Both the position numbers and the translations under genes were made by a program. The notes beneath the pieces were generated by a model. It worked only from the letters and a program-made list of their open reading frames with translations, made no database searches and was not told where the DNA came from. Positions 16,824 to 24,052 of a stretch of 47,827 nt of DNA are shown here, one piece after another; the first letter of the stretch is position 1, and every line of letters starts with the position of its first letter. The stretch lies in assembly GCF_003950295.1 (NCBI RefSeq), contig NZ_RHNP01000021.1, forward strand, positions 1-47,827, given 5' to 3'. Origin of the DNA: Loigolactobacillus iwatensis (GTDB lineage Bacteria > Bacillota > Bacilli > Lactobacillales > Lactobacillaceae).

Positions 16824-16971
16824 TTTGACTAATATTTTATAACTGAAGAATTTTTCTTATAGAGTTTGTTTTAAATTATTCATTCTAAAAGGGACACTTG
16901 ATCTTGCAATTTTGGTTTAAAGCGGCTAAAGTTATTGATGGTAGTTTACTATATTAAGGGGGCTATTTTTG

Positions 16972-18312
16972 ATGGCACATATTTCTTTTGATGATTCTGC
17001 TTTAAAGACGTTTGTTCATGATAATGAACTTGGTCAGATTCAACCAATGATCACAGCCGCACATAACGAGGTAGTTAATGGCACCGGTGTTGAGTCACAG
17101 ATGCTTGATTGGTTGCATTTACCACATGATTACGATAAGGACGAATTTGCTCGGATTAAGGCTGCGGCTAAAAAGATCCAGAGTAATTCTGAAGTTTTCG
17201 TTGCAATTGGTATTGGTGGCTCATACTTAGGTGCTCGCGCTTCAATCGACTTTTTGAGCAGCACTTTTTACAACATGGCACCAGATCGTAAAGCGCCACA
17301 AGTTTTCTTTGCTGGTAACTCAATTAGTTCAACTTACTTACAAGATCTTCTTGATTTAATTGGTGATCGTGACTTTTCGATTAACGTTATTTCTAAATCA
17401 GGAACAACAACTGAACCTTCAATTGCTTTCCGAATCTTCAAAGAAAAGTTAGTTGCTAAGTATGGTGCAGAGGGCGCTAAAGAACGTATTTACGCCACAA
17501 CTGACAAGGCTAACGGCGCTTTGAAGAATGAGGCTGACGCTGAAGGCTACGAAAGCTTCGTTATTCCTGATGGTACTGGTGGTCGTTATACAGTCTTAAC
17601 TGCTGTTGGTTTATTACCAATTGCTGTTGCTGGTGGCGACATTGACGGTATGATGGAAGGCGCTGCGGCTGCTGAAGATGCATACGCAGATCCTGATGTT
17701 ACCAAGAATGATGCTTATAAATATGCTGCTTTACGCAATATTTTATACCGTAAAGGTTATACAACTGAATTACTTGAGAATTACGAACCAACCTTGCAGT
17801 ACTTCTCCGAATGGTGGAAACAATTGATGGGTGAATCTGAAGGTAAGGATCAAAAGGGTATTTACCCATCTTCAGCTAACTTCACAACTGATTTACATTC
17901 ATTAGGCCAGTACATTCAAGAAGGCCGTCGTAATTTGATGGAAACAGTTGTCAAGATTGACAAACCAACTCATGACTTAAAAGTACCTGAAGAAGAGGGT
18001 AACTTAGATGGTCTTGAATATCTACAGGGCAAATCAATCGACTTTGTTAACACTAAGGCTTATCAGGGTGTTGTTTTAGCACATACTGATGGCGGTGTTC
18101 CGGTTATGAGTGTTCACATTCCAGATCAAACTGCTTATACTTTAGGCTATTTAATCTACTTCTTTGAACGTGCCGTTGCTGTATCTGGCTATTTAAATGG
18201 CATTAATCCATTTAACCAACCAGGTGTTGAAGCTTACAAGAAGAACATGTTTGCACTTTTAGGCAAGCCAGGTTTTGAAAAATTAAGTAAAGAATTAAAC
18301 GAACGTCTCTAA
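16972..18312 (+). CDS. pgi: Glucose-6-phosphate isomerase
   Basis: 446-aa cytoplasmic enzyme interconverting glucose 6-phosphate and fructose 6-phosphate. Start ATG 16972 has AAGGGGGC upstream; the in-frame TTG at 16969 is not needed. SIS-fold signatures are [15 protein letters not shown] (about 68-82), [11 protein letters not shown] (about 140-150) and [22 protein letters not shown] (about 203-224). The catalytic Glu region near [15 protein letters not shown] and the C-terminal Lys region ([12 protein letters not shown]) are also present. The length is right for the short firmicute form. Codon use is strongly biased, as for a highly expressed gene. It is monocistronic, with a long nested terminator after it. 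Confidence 0.97.
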   Translation: MAHISFDDSALKTFVHDNELGQIQPMITAAHNEVVNGTGVESQMLDWLHLPHDYDKDEFARIKAAAKKIQSNSEVFVAIGIGGSYLGARASIDFLSSTFYNMAPDRKAPQVFFAGNSISSTYLQDLLDLIGDRDFSINVISKSGTTTEPSIAFRIFKEKLVAKYGAEGAKERIYATTDKANGALKNEADAEGYESFVIPDGTGGRYTVLTAVGLLPIAVAGGDIDGMMEGAAAAEDAYADPDVTKNDAYKYAALRNILYRKGYTTELLENYEPTLQYFSEWWKQLMGESEGKDQKGIYPSSANFTTDLHSLGQYIQEGRRNLMETVVKIDKPTHDLKVPEEEGNLDGLEYLQGKSIDFVNTKAYQGVVLAHTDGGVPVMSVHIPDQTAYTLGYLIYFFERAVAVSGYLNGINPFNQPGVEAYKKNMFALLGKPGFEKLSKELNERL

Positions 18313-18336
18313 TTGCTTAGAGATTTCTAATTAAAT

Positions 18337-18406
18337 AAAAAGCTCCTAAGGTTATGAAATTTAAACCGTGATTACGGCCTACATTTCATGATCCTAGGGG
18401 CTTTTT
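18337..18406. terminator. Long nested bidirectional terminator between pgi and the secreted-protein gene
   Basis: Arms of about 24 bp (AAAAAGCTCCTA...TAGGGGCTTTTT, with ATGAAAT/ATTTCAT) carry an apical CCGT/ACGG hairpin. It serves pgi and the converging gene. Confidence 0.85.
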
Positions 18407-18411
18407 ATTCT

Positions 18412-19113
18412 TTATTTAGCAAGACTCATTTTTGTGTTTTGTGTATTTGATGTTGCCATAGTACTTTGGTTGGCAGTTTGAACAACGATACTTGGAGTTG
18501 TCCAGCCATAATGGCTAGCCTCTTTTTGAACGGCCGCTAAATAACTATCGGCCGCTTTTTGTTTGGCAAAGGTGGGTGCCGAATTAATTGAATCGCCAAC
18601 GGTTATTACGACCTTGGTTGGTGTTTTACCATTGTTAGTCACCGCTAATTTGTCAACACCACTATGTAAATTATTTAGTGATTGTTGTAAGTTAGTTTTA
18701 AATGCTGTCAAATTGGATTTGGTTGTGGCCTGGGTCTTGTTGGTCACAGTATATTGAAGTGGTTTACTTTTGGCATCATGTTTCGCCTTAGCCGTTACTT
18801 TATAATTGGCTTCTTTGGTTTGAGCAGTAAGGGCTAATTGCTTTGAAAAATGGCCCTTTGAATTAGCTGTTACTTGATAGCTCTGATCCTTTGTCTTATT
18901 TTTAATTGTTACGGTTGCTTTATCATTAGTTTTGCCACTAATCGTGAATTTACCTTGGTCATCTGATGCGACTTTGGTATCCTTTGTAACAGGCTTTGTG
19001 CTATTTGGTACGTTTAGCTTCAGTGTTGTAGTATCTTTTGCGTTAACGCCAGAGCCTAATAGCAGCAAACTACTGCACCCCAATAGACTAAGTGTGATAA
19101 AGTGTTTTTTCAT
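18412..19113 (-). CDS. Secreted Ig-like domain protein
   Basis: 233 aa from ATG 19113, preceded by GGAGGAATTGAAT. A typical signal peptide (MKKHFITLSLLGCSSLLLLG, cleavage probably after VNA near residue 30) suggests export by Sec. A lipobox reading (LLGC) is possible but poorly placed within the hydrophobic core. Residues 30-125 are Thr/Lys-rich beta strands with the G-K-F-T-I-S-G-K-T and V-T-I-K-N-K repeats of bacterial Ig-like folds. Residues 130-233 are less repetitive, Ser/Thr/Asn-rich, with DSINSAPTFAKQKAADSYLAAVQKE. No LPXTG anchor is present. Function unknown; surface or extracellular. Confidence 0.7.
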   Translation of the reverse strand: MKKHFITLSLLGCSSLLLLGSGVNAKDTTTLKLNVPNSTKPVTKDTKVASDDQGKFTISGKTNDKATVTIKNKTKDQSYQVTANSKGHFSKQLALTAQTKEANYKVTAKAKHDAKSKPLQYTVTNKTQATTKSNLTAFKTNLQQSLNNLHSGVDKLAVTNNGKTPTKVVITVGDSINSAPTFAKQKAADSYLAAVQKEASHYGWTTPSIVVQTANQSTMATSNTQNTKMSLAK

Positions 19114-19233
19114 ATTCAATTCCTCCAATGTGCTGCCAAATATATAAATGCCGAACGATCATTATTCTTTAAAATATTAAATTTTGCTAGCTCACCTTCC
19201 AATAGATTAAGAGAAATTACTGGAATAGGTCAA

Positions 19234-19262
19234 TTGCTTCTTCGAGGTTGCTCACTTAGTTT
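19234..19262 (+). promoter_or_regulatory. Possible promoter of the structured RNA
   Basis: TTGCTT (19234-19239), 17-bp spacer and weak TAGTTT (19257-19262). Initiation near 19269 would be just before the closing helix at 19277. Confidence 0.25.
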
Positions 19263-19276
19263 TCCGAATAGGCCGG

Positions 19277-19518
19277 TTAGGGAGTGCTTTAAAAGGGTGT
19301 TCAGGTAAGTAAGTACGCCGGGGTGCGTCGACAGAGATCAGCCATGGCGTAAGTCATAGTAAAGGTACTAATAGGCATAATGTTGTGGTTAACGAAAAAT
19401 ACAGCTCCAGCGAATCGCGTAAGTCTAAGCATAATAAGTGCAAAAGCTTACCAAGTTAGTATGGTTTAATCCAACTTAATGACGGACTTGCTTACGAAAG
19501 GGTTAAGCCACTCCCTAG
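19277..19518 (+). ncRNA. Candidate structured noncoding RNA (about 240 nt)
   Basis: A closing helix of 10 bp (19277-19286 with 19509-19518), one C-C mismatch and 5 more bp (19288-19292 with 19503-19507) joins ends 230 nt apart. Two G-U pairs in it would be A-C on the other strand, so the plus strand is favoured. Inside are TACGCC/GGCGTA (19314-19319/19346-19351) and a three-way junction. In the junction, CGTAAGTC (19418-19425) pairs with 19485-19496 and encloses hairpins TAAGC/GCTTA (19426-19450) and AAGTT/AACTT (19453-19477). I cannot assign it to a known family; it does not look like RNase P, SRP or tmRNA, and 6S RNA is not excluded. No protein frame fits. Confidence 0.4.
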
Positions 19519-19583
19519 ATATTTCAGTAATGTTCAAATAAAATTTTGTTTACAAGAATAATATTAGCTTTAACTTTTAATTA

Positions 19584-19623
19584 AAACAATAAGCGATCGT
19601 AATTTTATTACTTAATTGTTTCG
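19584..19623. repeat. AT-rich inverted repeat in the fba upstream gap
   Basis: AAACAATAAG pairs with CTTAATTGTTT (one bulge). It lies 65 bp after the structured RNA candidate and just before repeat copy D. Confidence 0.45.
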
Positions 19624-19624
19624 C

Positions 19625-19660
19625 GAGGTGCGTTCTAAAGTAATGCACGGAAACAGTAAG
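19625..19660 (+). repeat. GTTCTAGAGC dispersed repeat, copy D (diverged)
   Basis: GAGGTGCGTTCTAAAGTAAT and the following 16 bp align with copy C (30995-31030) at about 30 of 36 positions. Positions 19661-19986 show no gene. Confidence 0.65.
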
Positions 19661-19986
19661 TGGAGATCGTTTGTCCGAAACGCCTATGTTAGTCACGGCA
19701 TCTACACAAAAATAATTTCAGGATTTTCTCTAAATAAATCGTAGCTTTAGGTAAGCCTTTGAGTTACTAGCGTGTGCGGATTAATTATTGTAATATTTGC
19801 TAATGATTAGTACGAGACAATGCTTTAATTTTCATGAGTTAGCGGTAATGGCAGCCTTTTCATAATTTTAGGCCGCAAAGTTACTTAATAAAATTAGGCA
19901 TAAACGGTCCAACTATTTGTTCAAGTGTGCTAGAATAATGGTGCAAGAGCAAAAATTGTAATATATTTCTAGGAGGAATATTATTT

Positions 19987-20871
19987 ATGTCATTAGTACA
20001 TGGTACAGAGATTTTTCAAGCTGCCCGCGCAGGTCATTATGCCGTCGGTGCATTCAATACTAACAATTTGGAATGGACTCGTGCGATCCTTGCAGGTGCA
20101 CAAGAAAAGAATGTTCCTGTCTTAATCCAAACTTCTATGGGTGCTGCAAAGTACATGGGTGGCTATGAACTTTGCCAACAACTTGTTGAAGCAACAATCA
20201 AGTCAATGGATATTACAGTTCCAGTTATTATGCATTTAGACCATGGTAACTACGAAGCTGCCAAGGCTGCAATTGCTGCTGGTTACAACTCAGTTATGTT
20301 TGATGGCCATGACTTACCATTTGACGAAAACTTAGCTAAGACTAAAGAAATCGTTGCTTTGGCACATCCAAAGGGCATTTCCGTTGAAGCCGAAGTTGGC
20401 TCAATTGGTGGCGAAGAAGACGGCGTTATTGGTGAAGGTGAATTAGCTAGTGTTGCTGAAGCTAAACAACTTGCTGCAACTGGTATCGACTTCTTGGCTG
20501 CTGGTATTGGTAATATTCATGGTGTTTACCCAGCTAACTGGAAAGGTTTGAACTTCAAACGTCTTCAGGAGATTGCTGACGCTGTTTCACTTCCATTAGT
20601 ATTACATGGTGGTTCAGGCATCCCTCAAGACCAAGTTGAAAAGGCTATCTCAATGGGTATTGCTAAGTTGAACATCAACACTGAATGCCAGATTTCATTT
20701 GCTAAAGCAACGCGCAAATATATTGAAGAAGGTCATGATCAAAATGATGTTAAAGGTTTTGACCCTCGTAAATTATTGGCACCTGGTACAAAAGCTATCC
20801 AAGATACCGTTGAAGAAATCATCGGTTGGATGGGCACAAAGCCAGTTAAATTAGTTCCAGAAGAACTTTAA
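19987..20871 (+). CDS. fba: Class II fructose-bisphosphate aldolase
   Basis: 294-aa zinc enzyme that cleaves fructose 1,6-bisphosphate to two triose phosphates in glycolysis. Zinc-binding and active-site regions are visible: HLDHGNYE (about 82-89), VEAEVGSIGGEEDG (about 130-145), the His in GNIHGVYP (about 177), LHGGSGIP (about 207-214) and KLNINTE (about 229-235). The ATG follows AGGAGGAATATT. Strong codon bias fits high expression. It is monocistronic with an unusually long, gene-free upstream region of 870 bp and a clear terminator downstream. Confidence 0.97.
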   Translation: MSLVHGTEIFQAARAGHYAVGAFNTNNLEWTRAILAGAQEKNVPVLIQTSMGAAKYMGGYELCQQLVEATIKSMDITVPVIMHLDHGNYEAAKAAIAAGYNSVMFDGHDLPFDENLAKTKEIVALAHPKGISVEAEVGSIGGEEDGVIGEGELASVAEAKQLAATGIDFLAAGIGNIHGVYPANWKGLNFKRLQEIADAVSLPLVLHGGSGIPQDQVEKAISMGIAKLNINTECQISFAKATRKYIEEGHDQNDVKGFDPRKLLAPGTKAIQDTVEEIIGWMGTKPVKLVPEEL

Positions 20872-20892
20872 TTCAAATTTTAAATAAGTAGT

Positions 20893-20926
20893 AAGCATAT
20901 TCGTCTTTGGCGGATATGCTTTTTTA
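20893..20926 (+). terminator. fba terminator
   Basis: AAGCATAT paired with ATATGCTT around a CG-containing loop, then a T run. Confidence 0.85.
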
Positions 20927-20970
20927 TTTTAATGAGATTTTCAAGTTGTGCCATCCGTAAACAAAGAATA

Positions 20971-21019
20971 GGAAAGCGCTTAAAATGTCTTTGCTTTTTG
21001 TTGATTAAATATTTATAAT
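20971..21019 (+). promoter_or_regulatory. Promoter of the PAS protein with upstream cre-like site
   Basis: TTGCTT (20991-20996), 17-bp spacer and perfect TATAAT (21014-21019). A cre-like sequence GGAAAGCGCTTAAA (20971-20984, 12 of 14 with the consensus) lies just upstream of the -35, where CcpA typically activates rather than represses. Confidence 0.5.
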
Positions 21020-21076
21020 GTGAGTGTTGACAGGTTTTTGCTAAACAAGCCATTAATGGCGAAAGGGGCAATTATA

Positions 21077-21799
21077 ATGAGTAAAGAAGAAAACAACGTT
21101 GATCCTATAGATGAGAACCAAAAAGGTGCTGTTGAGGATTTATCCGCTAAGGGTAAAATTAATACAACAGTTGAAGGCGTGGACATGGCTGACGATAACT
21201 GGGTAGAAAAGGCCGCCGAAAAAGTTCATGCAGTTGATGGTGATACTTACGTTAAGTTAGATCGTGGCTTGTTAACGGTCAAACAATTGAACTATTTTTT
21301 GAATTCAATGCCAATTGAGTTAACCTATGCTGATAGTAATAATCAATTTATTTACTATAATAATTTACTTCCAACGGAGAAGATGCTTGCACCACGGCGG
21401 CCTGCTCAAGTGGGTGATCCATTATCTTTAGTTCATCCTAAGCGTGCAGTAAGCCATGTTGCTGAAGTTATTAATGCTTTGCGAACGGGGAAGGCAGACG
21501 AAATTAAGATGCCAGTACCTGGCAATGGTCCCGACAGATTTGTCATGCACTATTACCGCGCAATGCACGATGAAGATAAGAATTACGTTGGGATCAACGA
21601 ATACGTAGCAGATCTGATGCCAACAATTAAGTGGTATCTAGAAAAGACTGGTCAAAAGCTAGTGGAAGATCCTGATGCTGTATCTGGGGCTTCTTTAAAG
21701 GATACTGTTGACGGTGCTGCCAGTGCATCAATTGATGATAATAAAAAAGAAGAAGAGAAACCAGTAGATGGTGGATCTAGCGCATCGATGAACGATTAA
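21077..21799 (+). CDS. PAS domain protein (C-terminal DUF438-like PAS)
   Basis: 240 aa from ATG 21077 (AAAGGGG upstream); an in-frame GTG at 21020 lies at the promoter and is rejected. Residues 1-45 are polar and acidic. Residues 65-195 form a PAS-type domain of the kind found at the C terminus of DUF438 proteins, with YFLNSMPIELTYADSNNQFIYYNN, GDPLSLVHPKRAVSHVAEVINALRTGKAD and YVGINEYVADLM. The tail (196-240) is low complexity with repeated GAASASIDDN / GSSASMND. There is no output domain, so it may bind haem, flavin or another ligand and act through a partner. Promoter features suggest sugar-linked expression. Confidence 0.75.
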   Translation: MSKEENNVDPIDENQKGAVEDLSAKGKINTTVEGVDMADDNWVEKAAEKVHAVDGDTYVKLDRGLLTVKQLNYFLNSMPIELTYADSNNQFIYYNNLLPTEKMLAPRRPAQVGDPLSLVHPKRAVSHVAEVINALRTGKADEIKMPVPGNGPDRFVMHYYRAMHDEDKNYVGINEYVADLMPTIKWYLEKTGQKLVEDPDAVSGASLKDTVDGAASASIDDNKKEEEKPVDGGSSASMND

Positions 21800-21819
21800 T
21801 GATTTAAAATACTAGGGAG

Positions 21820-21862
21820 AACTCGTAAGAAGGTTGGTATGCCTTTTTATGAGTTTTTATTT
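21820..21862 (+). terminator. Terminator after the PAS gene
   Basis: AACTCGTAAGAAGG paired with CCTTTTTATGAGTT (two G-U pairs on the plus strand), followed by T-rich sequence. Confidence 0.75.
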
Positions 21863-21869
21863 TTTAATA

Positions 21870-21921
21870 AAAAGAGAACACCAAACTAATATTTTTAAAT
21901 ATTAGTTTGGTGTTCTCTTTT
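21870..21921. terminator. Perfect 25-bp inverted repeat, terminator of tRNA-Gln
   Basis: Arms 21870-21894 and 21897-21921 are perfectly complementary around TT. On the minus strand a TTTTATTAAAAAAT stretch follows, ending the tRNA-Gln transcript. Confidence 0.8.
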
Positions 21922-21933
21922 GTAAACCTCTGA

Positions 21934-22005
21934 TTGGGTAACTAGGGATCGAACCTAGAAATTACGGATTCAGAGTCCGTTGCGTTACCATTTCGCTATT
22001 ACCCA
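21934..22005 (-). tRNA. tRNA-Gln (anticodon CUG)
   Basis: A complete cloverleaf on the minus strand: acceptor TGGGTAA/TTACCCA with U1-A72 typical of tRNA-Gln and A73, D arm GCG/CGC, anticodon arm ACGGA-CTCTGAA-TCCGT, and T arm CTAGG-TTCGATC-CCTAG. CCA is not encoded. It is an isolated single tRNA gene reading CAG. Confidence 0.93.
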
Positions 22006-22160
22006 ATAAATTGTATTAGATTAACTCAACGAATAATATTTTACCGGGTTTTAGGGTATCTGTCAATTAGTTATTTAAAAAAACGGCAAGGAATTTCATT
22101 GGTCGTTTTTAAAATAGTTTAACGTGTCAGGTTAAGACTTAGTAAAGTTGTAAATTAAGT

Positions 22161-22300
22161 CGTGTTTGGAAAATGATTTTACGAGTGTTTTCCTGACTAA
22201 TCTAGGCCGTGTTTGGCAAATAGCTTTATTAGGATTTGTCCAACTAATTTGGTGTAAACGTGTTTGAAAATTTGGGCTCTTGTATTTGTCCTGTTTTAAC
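22161..22300. repeat. Three imperfect hairpin-forming units
   Basis: CGTGTTTGG-type units begin at 22161, 22208 and 22259 (spacing 47 and 51). Each contains similar text such as ATTTGTCC about 25 bp later. Units 1 and 2 can fold (GGAAAA/TTTTCC; TTGGCAAAT/ATTTGTCCAA). They lie in the 660-bp gene-free stretch 22006-22666, where I see no credible protein gene. Confidence 0.4.
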
Positions 22301-22358
22301 TTGGCGAACTTTGTCACAGGAATAGCCAACCTTTGAACCATTAAAAGTTGTTTGCGAT

Positions 22359-22375
22359 CTTTACTCTAGAACGTG
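22359..22375 (-). repeat. GTTCTAGAGC dispersed repeat, copy B
   Basis: CACGTTCTAGAGTAAAG on the minus strand, differing from copies A and C at two positions in this core. Similarity continues (ATCGCAAACAA). Confidence 0.6.
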
Positions 22376-22666
22376 AGCTCAGACTTTTTTCCCATTCCTT
22401 AATTGCGAAACAGTTGTGAACAATTGATAGAACATCAGAATTATTAGTAAGTTGTGCCGCGATTCAGGTTTTGATCTAGTTTAGTTCGATCGACATGGTC
22501 GGCAAGCTTATTAATTGCTGAGTAGAAACTAAACGCTTTCCAAGTACCTCCAGTTTTAATCAAAAAGTAATTGTGGTTTTAAGAAATCTGCCCTACAATA
22601 TAATCTATGTGAATTTGATTGATATCTAGGATGATAATCAATCAGGAACTTTAGAGGGGGTTCATT

Positions 22667-23329
22667 ATGGTGATAGTGACAGCGGGAATGATAGGTGTTG
22701 GTAAAACAACGTTAACGGGATTAATTTCAGAGCACCTTGGCACGAAAGCTTTCTTTGAGCCAGTAGGAGATAATCCAGTTTTACCACTATATTATTCTGA
22801 TCCAAAGAAGTATGGTTTCTTGTTACAGATCTTCTTTTTGAATAAACGCTTTGCAATGATAAAAAAAGCACTTACTGATGACAATAATGTGTTGGACCGT
22901 TCAATTTATGAAGATGCGTTATTTACGCGTGAAAATAATAAAGAGGGCAATATCACCGATCAAGAATTCTCGATTTATTTAACTCTACTGGAAAATATGA
23001 TGCAGGAGTTAAAAGATATTCCTAAGAAGGCGCCTGACCTTTTGGTTTATGCTTACGCCGACTTTGATACCATTCTTTACCGAATTAAAAAAAGAGGTCG
23101 TGATTACGAACAAGTTGATAACGATCAGAACCTGTATGATTATTATTATAAAATGTGGGCGGCCTATAAAGATTGGTTTGATGAGTACCAAGAAGGTCCT
23201 AAAATGAAGATTAATTTACAAAAGTATGATTTATCCGAACCGAAGCACGTTGCTGAGGTGTTAGCTAAGATTGATGATGAACTAGCGACCGTTCGAAAAC
23301 AGAAGGTTATTGAGACTAACCAAAACTAG
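22667..23329 (+). CDS. Deoxynucleoside kinase (dAK/dGK type)
   Basis: 220-aa cytoplasmic kinase phosphorylating deoxyribonucleosides for salvage. P-loop GMIGVGKTTL (about 6-15), the substrate/catalytic motif DRSIYEDALF (about 78-87, DRS equivalent of ERS), and the lid with arginines in RIKKRGRDYEQ (about 140-150) are all present. Lactobacilli commonly carry such enzymes for deoxyadenosine/deoxyguanosine/deoxycytidine; the exact specificity cannot be read here. The ATG has TTAGAGGGGG upstream. It is monocistronic. A cre-like sequence (GGAAAGCGTTTAGT on the minus strand near 22536-22550) lies about 120 bp upstream and may be fortuitous. Confidence 0.9.
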   Translation: MVIVTAGMIGVGKTTLTGLISEHLGTKAFFEPVGDNPVLPLYYSDPKKYGFLLQIFFLNKRFAMIKKALTDDNNVLDRSIYEDALFTRENNKEGNITDQEFSIYLTLLENMMQELKDIPKKAPDLLVYAYADFDTILYRIKKRGRDYEQVDNDQNLYDYYYKMWAAYKDWFDEYQEGPKMKINLQKYDLSEPKHVAEVLAKIDDELATVRKQKVIETNQN

Positions 23330-23352
23330 TATTAAAATTATTTTGGTTGCGT

Positions 23353-23381
23353 TTGCTTTTTAGTATGGTTCATGGTATATT
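23353..23381 (+). promoter_or_regulatory. Cold-shock gene promoter with long leader
   Basis: TTGCTT (23353-23358), 17-bp spacer, TATATT (23376-23381). Predicted leader is about 120 nt, the kind of long 5' untranslated region seen in cold-induced csp mRNAs. Confidence 0.5.
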
Positions 23382-23508
23382 CTAATCAAGTACTTCTTTG
23401 TTCGGAATATTTTGGTTTCAAGTTTCATCAGTAAACTTCTTCCAAATATACACCTTTCAAGATTTACCGAATAATTTGTGCCAATTGCACGTAGGAGGAT
23501 TTTTATTT

Positions 23509-23709
23509 ATGGAACACGGAACAGTTAAATGGTTTAATGCAGACAAAGGTTATGGCTTCATTACTCGCGACAATGGTAGCGATGTATTCGTACATTTCTC
23601 AGCTATCCAAGGCGACGGCTACAAGACTTTAGACGAAGGCCAAAGCGTAACATTTGATGTTGAAGACAGCGATCGTGGCCCACAAGCTACTAACGTTGTT
23701 AAAGACTAA
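23509..23709 (+). CDS. Cold-shock protein (CspA family)
   Basis: 66-aa OB-fold nucleic-acid chaperone that binds single-stranded RNA/DNA. The start is ATG 23509 after GTAGGAGGATTTTT; the longer upstream frame is leader sequence. RNP1 (KGYGFITRD, residues about 13-21) and RNP2 (VFVHFSAI, about 26-33) are intact, as is the N-terminal [11 protein letters not shown]. Strong ribosome binding site, biased codons and a long leader suggest an abundant, cold-responsive product. Confidence 0.97.
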   Translation: MEHGTVKWFNADKGYGFITRDNGSDVFVHFSAIQGDGYKTLDEGQSVTFDVEDSDRGPQATNVVKD

Positions 23710-23722
23710 TTATTAGTTTTTA

Positions 23723-23751
23723 AAACACTCACTTGTGGTGAGTGTTTTTTT
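23723..23751 (+). terminator. csp terminator
   Basis: AACACTCAC paired with GTGAGTGTT, then seven T. Confidence 0.85.
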
Positions 23752-23828
23752 GTGGTCTAATTTGCGAGCTGACCTGCTGGGGTAGTTGGTATAAAGTCTA
23801 AATTAATGAATATTGATGAAATGTAATC

Positions 23829-23874
23829 AAGAAAGTCGCTAAACGCTGTTTTAATAGCGCCTGGCGACTTTCTT
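23829..23874. repeat. 46-bp inverted repeat
   Basis: Outer 11-bp arms AAGAAAGTCGC / GCGACTTTCTT with an inner CGCT/AGCG stem. No T run follows, so it is not an obvious terminator for csp. Confidence 0.6.
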
Positions 23875-23970
23875 AAGTATCCAACAATATTTGGGCACAT
23901 TTAAATAGTGTATTGTTGAAATACAGTTTAATAATTTGAATAATATAAATATGCGCGGAGAAAAAATGAA

Positions 23971-24006
23971 TCACATTTTAATATTTGATTAAATATTAAA
24001 ATGTGA
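23971..24006. promoter_or_regulatory. 36-bp perfect palindrome before the fic gene
   Basis: 16-bp arms (TCACATTTTAATATTT and complement) around GATT, ending 46 bp before the Fic start. It may be an operator or an RNA hairpin in the leader; there is no T run after it. Confidence 0.55.
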
Positions 24007-24052
24007 TAGAGTTATAGCAAGATCATTTCAATAAAGATAGGTGATTATTAAA

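Noticed and set aside
18563-19147. Plus-strand frames opposite the secreted Ig-like protein (18563-18757, 18932-19147)
   Set aside because: They are antisense shadows of a gene with a clear signal peptide and ribosome binding site on the minus strand.
19102-19308. 68-codon plus-strand frame leading into the structured RNA
   Set aside because: It starts inside the minus-strand gene's 5' end, has no ribosome binding site, and runs into the closing helix of the RNA candidate.
22161-22300. Possible CRISPR array
   Set aside because: Units are imperfect, spacing is irregular, hairpins span the supposed repeat-spacer boundary, and there are no cas genes.
22132-22341. 69-codon minus-strand frame in the gap before the deoxynucleoside kinase
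   Set aside because: No convincing ribosome binding site, and it crosses the imperfect hairpin repeats; composition is not protein-like.
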